Source of the DNA: Pseudomonas graminis
GTDB taxonomy: Bacteria > Pseudomonadota > Gammaproteobacteria > Pseudomonadales > Pseudomonadaceae
DNA: 46,002 nucleotides
Direction of reading: 5' to 3'
Assembly: GCF_900111735.1 (NCBI RefSeq)
Contig: NZ_FOHW01000029.1
Location: 1 to 46,002, forward strand
A program made the position numbers and the translations under genes. Position 1 is the first letter of the stretch. The number at the start of each line of letters is the position of its first letter. Under the pieces are notes generated by a model. The model was not told the DNA's origin, searched no databases, and was given only the letters and a program-made list of their open reading frames with translations. Positions 1 to 7,801 of this stretch are shown here, piece by piece.

Positions 1-157
1 CCGTTCGGCGCGGGCCCACGGAGCGAGACCGGAGTGAAGGAACCCTGACGAAGGAAGGGCCCAACCAGGAGCAGGCACTTTTGCTTACTTTTGGTGCTGT
101 TCAAAAGTAAGTCGCCGAAGGCGAAACAGTCTGCCCCCAGGCAGACGCCCTTGACCT
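1..157 (+). repeat. Structured intergenic repeat, copy A (left end cut by the window edge)
   Basis: This shares long blocks with 16531-16812 (same strand) and 31326-31606 (opposite strand), including CGGCGCGGGCCCACGGAGC, CCGGAGTGAAGG and CGCCGAAGGCGAAA. Hairpins visible here are CCCT/AGGG (43-46 with 56-59), CTTACTTTTG/CAAAAGTAAG (84-93 with 102-111), CGCC-GAA-GGCG just after it, and GTCTGCC/GGCAGAC (129-135 with 140-146). The last stem has a different sequence from the same stem in the other copies but still pairs. The element ends at CGCCCTTGACC, about 25 bases from the stop codon of the convergent hydrolase gene. The 5' part with the head hairpins lies outside the window. Confidence 0.85.
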
Positions 158-181
158 TCTCCCAGCCGCACCACCCTCCCC

Positions 182-1069
182 TCAGACCAGATACTTCTTG
201 AACCAATCCAACGTCCGGCTCCACGCCAATGTCGCGGCAGCGTCGTCATACCGCGGCGTCGAATCGTTATGAAAACCATGGTTGGCGCCCTTATAAATAT
301 GCGCCTCATACGTCTTCCCCGCCGCCTTCAATGCCGCCTCATACGCCGGCCAACCATCGGTGATCGGCTTGTCCAGCTCCGCGTAATGCAACAACAACGG
401 CGCCTTGATCCGGCTGACATCTTCAGCCTTGGGTTGACGGCCATAAAACGGCACCGCCGCCGCCAGCTCCGGGTAAGCCACGGCGGCCGCATTGGCGACG
501 CCCCCGCCGTAACAAAAGCCAGTAATCCCGACCTTGCCAGTGGAAGCGTGATGAGCCATCAGCCACTCGATGCCGGCGAAGAAATCGTTCATCAGCTTCT
601 CCGGATCCACCTTCTGCTGCAGCTCGCGACCCTTGTCGTCATTGCCCGGGTAGCCGCCGACCGAGGACAAACCGTCAGGCGCCAGAGCGATGAACCCGGC
701 TTTGGCCACACGGCGGGCGACGTCTTCGATGTAGGGATTAAGGCCGCGGTTCTCATGCACCACCATCACCGAGGCGACTTTGCCGTCAGCCTTCGCCGGC
801 CGCACCAGATACCCGCGCACCTGGCCGTGACCTTTGGGCGACGGATAGGTGATGTACTCGGCGATGATGTCCGGGTCGGTGAACTCGACCTGCTCGGCCA
901 AGGCGTAATTGGGGCTCAGCGAGGCAAGAATCGTCGTCGCCGCAAGCCCGCCCACGGCGAACACCGCGGCGCGATCGAGAAACTCGCGGCGGTTGATCTT
1001 GCCGTGAACGTAGTAGTCGTAAAGCTCAAGCAATTCCGGGGCGAAGTCTTTGGCGGTGAGACGGGTCAT
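182..1069 (-). CDS. Dienelactone hydrolase family protein, Tat-exported (YghX-like)
   Basis: A 295-residue alpha/beta hydrolase of the dienelactone hydrolase family. The nucleophile elbow GFCYGGG puts the catalytic Cys at 186, with Asp near 233 (ELDKP) and His near 264 (GANHGFH), so the Cys-Asp-His triad is complete. The N-terminus carries a twin-arginine motif (NRREFLDRA, Arg27-Arg28) followed by a hydrophobic stretch and an AxA-type site near residue 58, so Tat export to the periplasm is likely. The Tat motif starts unusually far in, behind about 25 residues, as is usual for the YghX type. The ATG at 1069 is preceded by AGGA at acceptable spacing. It is transcribed alone. The substrate is unknown; dienelactone itself is doubtful because no chlorocatechol genes are nearby. 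Confidence 0.88.
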   Translation of the reverse strand: MTRLTAKDFAPELLELYDYYVHGKINRREFLDRAAVFAVGGLAATTILASLSPNYALAEQVEFTDPDIIAEYITYPSPKGHGQVRGYLVRPAKADGKVASVMVVHENRGLNPYIEDVARRVAKAGFIALAPDGLSSVGGYPGNDDKGRELQQKVDPEKLMNDFFAGIEWLMAHHASTGKVGITGFCYGGGVANAAAVAYPELAAAVPFYGRQPKAEDVSRIKAPLLLHYAELDKPITDGWPAYEAALKAAGKTYEAHIYKGANHGFHNDSTPRYDDAAATLAWSRTLDWFKKYLV

Positions 1070-1335
1070 CAGTGCGCATCCTCATCGATAGGTCAGCGGC
1101 CACAGACGCGAAAGCGAGCGTCTGAAGGTGCCGCGCCGAGCCCTCAGTAAAGCAGTATTTCGCCGGCCTGTACCACCCCGCGCCGCGGCAGGCGTCCGCT
1201 TTCAACCGCGGCCTTTCCAACACGCCCATTGTGGGCTAGCCTGAGCGGCGCAGTTGTACGACGACGTACAAAGCATCTTTCGAACGAAAGCCGCTCCTGC
1301 ATGACGCTCCATCAACAATAAAAAGGGATGCACCC

Positions 1336-1767
1336 ATGACCAGACTCAAACTGACCCTCGGCTTCTTGTGCCTGTTCTCAGGCTTCGTCGCAGCAGCCCC
1401 CTCCGCCGATGAGCAAGACGTCGCCAAGGCCGTCGACAAAATGACCCAGGCCATGCTGCACAAAGACATCGCCGCCCTGGGCGCGCTGACTTCCGACAAC
1501 GTTACCTACGGACACTCCAGCGGCAAGGTGCAGAACAAGGAAGCGTTCATCGCCGACATCGAAACCGGTCGCAGCGGTTTCAATACCCTCGAAATGAAAA
1601 ACCAGACAATCAACATGAATGGCGACGTCGCCCTGGTGCGCAACCACTTCTCGGCCGAGGCGGTGAACAGTGGCAAGGTCGTGCCGACCGAGATCGAAAA
1701 CTTTCAGGTCTGGCAGAAACAGAAAGGCCAATGGCTGCTGATCGGGCGCCAGGCGTTCAAGTTCTGA
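1336..1767 (+). CDS. Secreted NTF2/SnoaL-like (DUF4440-type) protein
   Basis: A 143-residue protein with a signal peptide (hydrophobic residues 5-19, AxA site near 20) and a single NTF2-like fold. The pattern is an N-terminal helix with AMLHKDIAALGALTSDNVTYGHSSG, then beta strands ending in FQVWQKQKGQWLLIGRQAF, which is typical of DUF4440/SnoaL-like proteins. Such small cones act as ketosteroid-isomerase-like enzymes or as ligand-binding proteins; no catalytic residues can be assigned here. An AAGGGA ribosome binding site lies just upstream, with an A-rich stretch (AACAATAAAAA) immediately before it. The gene stands alone between the hydrolase and the LysR gene. Confidence 0.8.
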   Translation: MTRLKLTLGFLCLFSGFVAAAPSADEQDVAKAVDKMTQAMLHKDIAALGALTSDNVTYGHSSGKVQNKEAFIADIETGRSGFNTLEMKNQTINMNGDVALVRNHFSAEAVNSGKVVPTEIENFQVWQKQKGQWLLIGRQAFKF

Positions 1768-1838
1768 CGGACTGATCGCACCGTTCTCGCCGACCGCGCC
1801 TGACAAATTCATGGGCCGGTCGGCGACCGTACCCGCTA

Positions 1839-1858
1839 CCCCCCCCCCCCAAAAAAAA
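1839..1858. repeat. Homopolymer tract C12 followed by A8
   Basis: Twelve C are followed directly by eight A, ending two bases from the stop codon of the LysR gene on the minus strand. Runs this long are rare in this genome type. It may slip on replication, or its length may be a sequencing artefact. Confidence 0.9.
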
Positions 1859-1859
1859 G

Positions 1860-2744
1860 CTACAACGCCTCCAGCTCCTGCAACACCTCCAGCACATACC
1901 CGGTCGACCGTTCGACGCTTCCGGCCCGGTGCGCAATGCCCAACTCCCGCCACAACGCCGGCTGCAACGCACGCATGACAATGCGGCTTTCCGGCGCCGG
2001 GGTGGACGCCTCATGGGGCAGCAACGTCGCGCCGTAGCCCGCCCCCACCAGACTCTTGATCGCATCGTTGTAATTGAGCTGAATGCGCGGCGTCGGCTGC
2101 GGCCCCTCGCCGGCAAACCACTCGGCCACCTGACGGGACAGACGGGTGGTGGCGTCGTTGAGAATCAGCGGCTGACCGGCAAGCCATGCCGGCGTGATGA
2201 GCAGCGGACAGTCCCAGCGCGCCGGCAGAAACGCCATCACCGGGTCGCGCCGCCACGGCTGAATCAACAGGCCCTTGACCGGCGCCTGGGGCAGCGCAAT
2301 CACGCCGATGTCCAGGCTGCCGTCCGCGAGCTTTTGCAAGGTCTGTTGCGACGTCAGCACCGCCACCTGCACGTCGATGCCGGGATGCAACTGCTCCAGG
2401 GTTTCCAGCGCGTGGGGCAGCAATTGCGCGATGACGCCGGTTGACGCCCCGAGTCGCACCCTTCCGGCCAACCCTTTGACCTGACGCTCGACGTCTTCCA
2501 GCGCCTGCTCGGCATCGGCCAGCAAGCGCCGCGCGCGCTCGATCAGGGTGTCACCAATGGCCGAAGGCTGAACCCGCCCGCGGGTGCGCGACAGCAACGT
2601 TCCGCCCACCCGTTGCTCGAGGTCGGCGATGTGCAGACTGACCGTCGGCGGCGCGAGATTCAGCACCCGCGCCGCTTCGGCAAACGAACCGTGGTCGGCG
2701 ATGGCCACCAGGGTGCGCAAACGATCCAGACTGATTTCCCGCAC
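1860..2744 (-). CDS. LysR-family transcriptional regulator, divergent from argC
   Basis: A 294-residue LysR-type regulator. The N-terminal winged helix-turn-helix (residues about 5-62: LDRLRTLVAIADHGSFAEAA, then LNLAPPTVSLHIADLEQRVG) is followed by a periplasmic-binding-protein-like effector domain. It is divergent from the type 2 argC gene 117 bases away. A perfect inverted repeat, CTTCAG-AAAAG-CTGAAG, sits 13 bases upstream of its start codon, placing a likely operator over its own promoter and in front of argC. Control of argC and of itself is therefore a reasonable inference; the effector is unknown. The 3' end abuts a long homopolymer run. Confidence 0.92.
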   Translation of the reverse strand: MREISLDRLRTLVAIADHGSFAEAARVLNLAPPTVSLHIADLEQRVGGTLLSRTRGRVQPSAIGDTLIERARRLLADAEQALEDVERQVKGLAGRVRLGASTGVIAQLLPHALETLEQLHPGIDVQVAVLTSQQTLQKLADGSLDIGVIALPQAPVKGLLIQPWRRDPVMAFLPARWDCPLLITPAWLAGQPLILNDATTRLSRQVAEWFAGEGPQPTPRIQLNYNDAIKSLVGAGYGATLLPHEASTPAPESRIVMRALQPALWRELGIAHRAGSVERSTGYVLEVLQELEAL

Positions 2745-2757
2745 TGGTCAATCCTTC

Positions 2758-2774
2758 CTTCAGAAAAGCTGAAG
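2758..2774. promoter_or_regulatory. Palindromic LysR-type operator between the LysR gene and argC
   Basis: CTTCAG-AAAAG-CTGAAG is a perfect 6-base inverted repeat with a 5-base spacer. Its inner 15-mer fits the T-N11-A rule for LysR-type binding sites. The position in the divergent gap suits autoregulation plus control of argC. Confidence 0.65.
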
Positions 2775-2861
2775 TGTACCGTCATCAAATTCAACTTTCG
2801 CTATCAGCGAGCAGAATCGAAGATGTCGGTCATTGACGACCTCCTGCGGAATTAAAACCCC

Positions 2862-3800
2862 ATGTCTTTAAAACAAGTGCCCCTCCCTATAGTTTTCATC
2901 GACGGCGACCAAGGCACCACCGGCCTGCAGATTCACCAGCGCCTGCAAGGCCGCACCGACCTGCACGTGGTGACGCTGCCGGCCGAGCATCGCAAAAATC
3001 CGGCCAGCCGCGCCGCCGCGATCAACGCCTGCGACATTGCCGTGCTGTGCCTGCCTGACGATGCTGCCCGAGACGCAGCGGCGAGCATCACCAATCCCGA
3101 CGTGCGGGTTATCGACGCCAGCTCTGCGCACCGCACCCACCCCGACTGGGTCTACGGTTTCGCGCAGATGAGTGAAGCGCAGAAACAACGCATCGCCACC
3201 GCCCGCCGCGTCAGCAATCCCGGCTGCTACCCCACCGGGGCGATCGGTTTGTTGCGGCCGTTGCTGGAGGCGGGTCTGCTGCCGCGCGACTACCCGATCA
3301 GCATTAACGCAGTGTCGGGCTATTCGGGCAAAGGCCGCGCCGGTGTCGATGAATTCGAAGGGCCGGACGCGGCCCAGGCGATTCCGTTTCAGATTTACGG
3401 CCTTAGCCTGGCGCACAAGCACGTCCCGGAAATCCAGCAGTACAGCGGGCTGAGCGAGCGGCCGGTGTTCGTTCCGGCCTATGGCGCGTTTCGTCAGGGC
3501 ATCGTGCTGACCATCGCGCTGCAAACGCGCTTGCTGCCCCACGGCGTCACCGGCAAGACGCTGCATGCCGCGCTGGCGGAGCATTATCAGGGCAGCGTGT
3601 GTGTGGAAGTGATGCCGATGGAGCAATCGCGCGCGCTGACCGGGATCGACCCGCGCCAGCTCAACGGCACGGATAACTTGAGGCTGATGGTGTTTGAAAA
3701 CGATGGACACGTGTTGCTCGCCGCCGTGTTCGACAACCTCGGCAAAGGCGCGGCCGGGGCGGCAGTGCAGAATCTGGATTTGATGATTGCGGGTGGCTGA
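2862..3800 (+). CDS. argC: N-acetyl-gamma-glutamyl-phosphate reductase, type 2
   Basis: A 312-residue enzyme of arginine biosynthesis that reduces N-acetylglutamyl phosphate to the semialdehyde with NADPH in the cytosol. The N-terminal NAD(P)-binding segment reads FIDGDQGTTGLQIHQRL, and the catalytic Cys is at 122 in VSNPGCYPTGAIGLL. The length (about 310) and the NGTDNL segment near the C-terminus fit the short type 2 family and not the 345-residue type 1 ArgC. Pseudomonads usually also carry a type 1 argC elsewhere, so this may be a second, separately regulated copy; that is inference. A divergent LysR gene and palindrome lie upstream. The ribosome binding site is weak. Confidence 0.9.
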   Translation: MSLKQVPLPIVFIDGDQGTTGLQIHQRLQGRTDLHVVTLPAEHRKNPASRAAAINACDIAVLCLPDDAARDAAASITNPDVRVIDASSAHRTHPDWVYGFAQMSEAQKQRIATARRVSNPGCYPTGAIGLLRPLLEAGLLPRDYPISINAVSGYSGKGRAGVDEFEGPDAAQAIPFQIYGLSLAHKHVPEIQQYSGLSERPVFVPAYGAFRQGIVLTIALQTRLLPHGVTGKTLHAALAEHYQGSVCVEVMPMEQSRALTGIDPRQLNGTDNLRLMVFENDGHVLLAAVFDNLGKGAAGAAVQNLDLMIAGG

Positions 3801-3822
3801 CGCGCGTTCGACCCGTTACGCG

Positions 3823-5241
3823 TTACAGCCATCTCGCGTCGCCACTGCCCAGTGCGCTCGCCGGTAAATCCCAGTGGGTCGGCGTGCCGTCGATCTGCCC
3901 GGCGGGTTTGAGGCGCAGCGCCGGTCCCCAGGCGGTGTGCTCGATGTCTTCGGAATAATCGCTCGGATTCAACGGCTGCAGGGCTGAAGGCTGCGACTCG
4001 GTCGGGGCAAACGACATCAGCGATAACGCGGTGCGCGCCAGGGATGCCTGGACTTGAACGCCGTTGCCGGTGATCAGTCGCTGAGTCAACCCGCGCACCG
4101 CTGCCGCCGCCATCAAATAACCCGTCGCGTGATCCAGCGCCTGCACCGGCAGCGGCACGGGCCGATCACTGCCCGCTGCGACCTTGCCGGCGTCGGCGAT
4201 GCCGCAACTCATCTGCACCAGGCTGTCGAAACCCCGTCGCTCGCGCCACGGGCCGGTCCAGCCGTAGGCGTTCAGCGAGACATCCACCAGACCGGGATTG
4301 AGCTGGCGGCGGCGTTCAGCACCGAGGCCAAGGCGCGCGAGGGCATCGGCGCGGTAACCGTGAATCATCACGTCTGCTTCGCTGATCAAGCCCTCCAGCA
4401 CCGCGCGATCGGCAGGGTCGCGCAAATTAAGCCGCGCGCAGCGTTTGCCGAGCACCACTTCGGGCACGGTGCCCGGCTCGTCCCAGCCAGGGGGATCGAT
4501 GCGCAAAACCTCTGCGCCGAACCCGGCGAGGAACCGCGTCGCCACCGGGCCGGCCAGAATGCGCGTGAGGTCGAGCACGCGGATGCCTTGCAAGGGACGT
4601 TCGCGCGGCACACGCCATTCGGGTCGTGCAGGGTTTGACTGATGCGATGCAGCCGGTCCCCCTGACGCATCAGTGCGATGCAACAACGGTTCCGCAGCGA
4701 CGGCGCGACCCTGGGGATGCTCGCGCCAGGCAAGCGCATTGCCCATCGCGGCAGCGCAACCCTGATTGTCCACCACTGCCTGTTCAAGTTCACGGGTCTT
4801 CCAGACCAGCACCACCTGACTGACCGCGTCGCGCTCGGCAGCGGTTTTCAGCACGGCGAGAGCGGCCTGACGATGGTGCGGCGCGTTGGTGTGCAGACGA
4901 ATCCAGCCATCCGCTGCGCGGTAATCCCCCGCCACCGCATCCCACAGCGACGGCAGCGACCAGCCTTGGGGTTGGAGCGAGCTGCTGAACCAGAACGAGG
5001 CCAGCCGCCGATCGACGGTGATCAGAGGCAAGGTGCCGTGGGTCTGATCGATCAGTTCGCCCACCGCCAGGTGCGCGGCAGCGATGGCGGCTGTGGCGAA
5101 ATCGGTGACCGGGAACGCTGACGGCAGCGCGCCTTCGCCGGTGATCTGAAGATGATCGAGATAGCGAGGCTCGCCGCCAAGGGCCAGCCAGAATTCGCGC
5201 AGGAAATGCGTGGAGGCAGTGTCGGAATGGGCAGTGGGCAT
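3823..5241 (-). CDS. CoA-transferase of the CaiB/BaiF (family III) type
   Basis: A 472-residue protein. The C-terminal half starts with LQGIRVLDLTRILAGPVATR and continues through GAEVLRIDPP and DVMIHGYRADALARLGLG to GWTGPWRERRGFDSLVQM, which is the usual beginning of a family III CoA-transferase. The N-terminal half (DGWIRLHTNAPHHRQAAL, then GCAAAMGNALAWREHPQG) resembles the usual end of such proteins, so the order appears permuted. The ATG at 5241 is chosen; the longer frame opens only on a TTG at 5280. Substrate and CoA donor are unknown and no acyl-CoA enzymes flank it. It converges on argC. Confidence 0.82.
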   Translation of the reverse strand: MPTAHSDTASTHFLREFWLALGGEPRYLDHLQITGEGALPSAFPVTDFATAAIAAAHLAVGELIDQTHGTLPLITVDRRLASFWFSSSLQPQGWSLPSLWDAVAGDYRAADGWIRLHTNAPHHRQAALAVLKTAAERDAVSQVVLVWKTRELEQAVVDNQGCAAAMGNALAWREHPQGRAVAAEPLLHRTDASGGPAASHQSNPARPEWRVPRERPLQGIRVLDLTRILAGPVATRFLAGFGAEVLRIDPPGWDEPGTVPEVVLGKRCARLNLRDPADRAVLEGLISEADVMIHGYRADALARLGLGAERRRQLNPGLVDVSLNAYGWTGPWRERRGFDSLVQMSCGIADAGKVAAGSDRPVPLPVQALDHATGYLMAAAAVRGLTQRLITGNGVQVQASLARTALSLMSFAPTESQPSALQPLNPSDYSEDIEHTAWGPALRLKPAGQIDGTPTHWDLPASALGSGDARWL

Positions 5242-5346
5242 AACGCGGCGCTCTCGGAAGTGGTGAGAGCAGCCTAGCAAATGAGTGTGGGAAGGGGCGT
5301 GAAGCTGGCGTATCTGCCGCTGGAGATGCGGCGGATGTGATGGCGT

Positions 5347-5504
5347 CTTCCCGGCTCAAGCCGGTCCTACTAAAAGCACCGCGTGCATCCAGTCAAACTG
5401 GCTGTGACCTAAAATGTAGGACCGGCTTTAGCCGGGAAAGCGGTGTCTCTGCCAGTGGAGATGCAGCGAATGCACTGGCTTCTCCCGGCTGAAGCCGGTC
5501 CCAC
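5347..5504. repeat. Cluster of three REP palindromes (CCGGCTTnAGCCGG family)
   Basis: Three copies of the palindrome with core CCGGCT(T/C)(A/C/G)AGCCGG are seen at about 5347-5370, 5416-5440 and 5479-5504, in alternating orientation, each with a GTAG or GTGG head. They fill the gap between the CoA-transferase 5' end and the eutC 3' end. No gene is seen in 5281-5528. Confidence 0.85.
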
Positions 5505-5528
5505 AAAACCCCGCAGTGTCTGAGACAT

Positions 5529-6347
5529 TCACCCACCCAGCAAAAAATTCCCCGGCCGGCTGCCCTCTCCCGCTTCCAGCACCGGCACTTGCGCGTCGTC
5601 TTTCAGGTTCACGCCGGACAATTGCCGGCGCCAGGCCTCACGCATCAGGTACAACAACTTGTGCGCTGCCATGGCATAGCTCATGCCTTCAAGCCGCACG
5701 TTGGAAATGCAGTTACGCGCAGCGTCGTTCAGGCCCACGCGCGGCGCGTAGGTGAAATACAGGCCGAGGCTGTCCGGCGAGCTGAGGCCCGGCCGCTCGC
5801 CGATCAGGATCACCACCATGCGCGCCTTGAGCAGCGCGCCAATTTCATCGGCAACGGCGACGCGACCCTGTTCCACCAGCACCACCGGCGCCAGGCTCCA
5901 GCCTTCCGCCGCCGCCATCTCGTCAATACGCTCCAGCATCGCCGGGCTGTGACGCTGCACCGCCAGCGCAGACAACCCGTCCGCCACCACCAGCGCCAGA
6001 TCGAAGCCTTCAGCATGGCCTTCCGCGTAACTGCCCAGTTGCGCAGCCGACGCCTCGGACAAACGTCGGCCCAGATCAGGCCGTTGCAGGTACATATGGC
6101 GGTCGGTTGCCGAGCTTTGCAGGGTCAGCGTCTCGCGGGAGCGGCCCGCCAGTTGCTCGGCCAGCGCCCCGTGATCGAACGCCAGATGCACAGCGTCGCG
6201 GGCCTGGGCGTGGGCGAACTGGAAATCCAGCTGCGCCGCCGTCGGCAAACTCGTGCCCGCATGCCCGAGGGCGATTCGCGCCGAGGTCAGCGACCGCAGC
6301 TGCTGCCAGGCATCGGCGTGTGCGGGTGATTTCTTGTCATCGCTCAT
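5529..6347 (-). CDS. eutC: Ethanolamine ammonia-lyase small subunit
   Basis: A 272-residue small (light) subunit of the adenosylcobalamin-dependent ethanolamine ammonia-lyase, which turns ethanolamine into acetaldehyde and ammonia. Family signatures include LTSARIALGHAGTSLPT near residue 20, the ILIGERPGLSSPDSLGLYFTY segment (quoted in part: ERPGLSSPDSLG) and the C-terminal ISNVRLEGMSYAMAAHKL. It starts 35 bases after the eutB stop on the same strand, forming eat-eutB-eutC. The length is normal for Pseudomonas EutC. No microcompartment shell genes are present, so this is the simple non-carboxysomal form of the pathway. Confidence 0.97.
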   Translation of the reverse strand: MSDDKKSPAHADAWQQLRSLTSARIALGHAGTSLPTAAQLDFQFAHAQARDAVHLAFDHGALAEQLAGRSRETLTLQSSATDRHMYLQRPDLGRRLSEASAAQLGSYAEGHAEGFDLALVVADGLSALAVQRHSPAMLERIDEMAAAEGWSLAPVVLVEQGRVAVADEIGALLKARMVVILIGERPGLSSPDSLGLYFTYAPRVGLNDAARNCISNVRLEGMSYAMAAHKLLYLMREAWRRQLSGVNLKDDAQVPVLEAGEGSRPGNFLLGG

Positions 6348-6382
6348 GGCTCAGGCCCTTATCTCAACTGCTGATCAAGCGA

Positions 6383-7774
6383 CTAATTCAATTGCGCCAG
6401 CGCCTTGCGGAACAGCGGCGGTACGCCCTGCCCCAGCCGCACGCCGCCGTCATCCTGGCGCAGGATGTCCATGCGCGTCAGCCATTCCTCGAATTCCGGC
6501 GCCGGGCGCAGGCCGAGGGTCTTGCGGGCATACAACGCGTCGTGAAACGAGGTGGTCTGGTAATTGAGCATCACGTCGTCAGACCCCGGAATGCCCATGA
6601 TGAAGTTGATTCCGGCGACGCCGAGCAAGGTCAGCAAAACGTCCATGTCGTCCTGATCGGCTTCGGCGTGGTTGGTGTAGCAGATGTCGCACCCCATGGG
6701 CACGCCGAGCAGCTTGCCGCAGAAATGATCTTCCAGGCCCGCGCGAATGATCTGCTTGCCGTTGTACAGGTATTCCGGGCCGATGAAGCCGACCACGGTG
6801 TTGACCAGAAACGGGTTGAAATGCCGCGCGACGGCGTAGGCGCGGGCCTCGCAGGTCTGTTGATCGACACCGTGGTGAGCGTTGGCCGACAAGGCGCTGC
6901 CCTGCCCGGTTTCGAAGTACATCAGGTTGTCGCCCAGCGGGCCGCGCTTGAGGCTCAGCCCGGCTTCGTAACCTTCGCGAAGGATTTCCAGGCTGATGCC
7001 AAACCCGCTGTTGGCCGCTTCGCTGCCGGCGATGGACTGGAACACCAGGTCCAGCGGCACCCCTTTTTCGATGGCCGCCACCGATGAGGTGACGTGGGTC
7101 AGCACGCAGGACTGGGTGGGAATCTCGTAATGACGAATGACGCCGTCGAGCATTTTCAGCAGTTCACTGATGGCGCTGACGCTGTCGGTTGCCGGGTTGA
7201 TACCGATCATGGCGTCGCCGTTGCCATAGAGCAGACCGTCAAGCACGCTGGCGGCGATACCGGCCGGGTCGTCGGTAGGATGATTGGGTTGCAGCCGTGT
7301 GGACATGCGCCCACGCAGGCCGACGGTGTTGCGAAAGCGGGTGACGACACGAATCTTCTGTGACACCAGCACCAGATCCTGCACGCGCATGATCTTCGAC
7401 ACCGCCGCCGCCATTTCCGGCGTCAACCCCGGCGCCAGGTCCTTGAGGCTGACCTCGGTGGCGTCTTCCCCCAGCAGCCAGTCGCGAAAACCGCCGACCG
7501 TAAGGTGGCTGACCGGGGCGAAGGCCGCGCGGTCATGGCTGTCGACGATCAAGCGGGTGACTTCATCCTCTTCGTAGGGAATCAGCGCCTCGGTGAGGAA
7601 GCGCTTGAGCGGCACGTCCGCCAGGGCCATCTGCGCCGCCGCACGTTCGGCATCGCTGCTGGCGGCGACTTCTGCCAGGAAGTCGCCGGAGCGTGCGGGG
7701 CTGGCCTTGGCCATGAGTTCCCGCAGGCTGTCGAAGCGCCAGACCATGCCACCGATGCTGTGGGAAAAGCTCAT
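6383..7774 (-). CDS. eutB: Ethanolamine ammonia-lyase large subunit
   Basis: A 463-residue large subunit carrying the substrate and cobalamin sites of ethanolamine ammonia-lyase. Recognisable stretches include LRTV/VGLRGRMSTRLQPNHPTD, YGNGDAMIGINPATDS, LMYFETGQGSALSANAHHG and FIMGIPGSDDVMLNYQTTS, all typical of EutB. The ATG at 7774 is preceded by AAGAGG at 6-base spacing and is preferred to an upstream GTG at 7780. It lies 27 bases downstream of the permease gene and 35 bases upstream of eutC, so the three are probably one transcript. The product works with EutC as a hexamer of heterodimers in this family. Confidence 0.97.
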   Translation of the reverse strand: MSFSHSIGGMVWRFDSLRELMAKASPARSGDFLAEVAASSDAERAAAQMALADVPLKRFLTEALIPYEEDEVTRLIVDSHDRAAFAPVSHLTVGGFRDWLLGEDATEVSLKDLAPGLTPEMAAAVSKIMRVQDLVLVSQKIRVVTRFRNTVGLRGRMSTRLQPNHPTDDPAGIAASVLDGLLYGNGDAMIGINPATDSVSAISELLKMLDGVIRHYEIPTQSCVLTHVTSSVAAIEKGVPLDLVFQSIAGSEAANSGFGISLEILREGYEAGLSLKRGPLGDNLMYFETGQGSALSANAHHGVDQQTCEARAYAVARHFNPFLVNTVVGFIGPEYLYNGKQIIRAGLEDHFCGKLLGVPMGCDICYTNHAEADQDDMDVLLTLLGVAGINFIMGIPGSDDVMLNYQTTSFHDALYARKTLGLRPAPEFEEWLTRMDILRQDDGGVRLGQGVPPLFRKALAQLN

Positions 7775-7801
7775 GCACACCTCTTCATTGGAACTGCGTG
7801 A

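Noticed and set aside
2823..2855. A 10-codon ORF just before argC (MSVIDDLLRN) as a leader peptide
   Set aside because: It has no Arg-rich attenuation signal, no alternative stem-loops and only a weak ribosome binding site.
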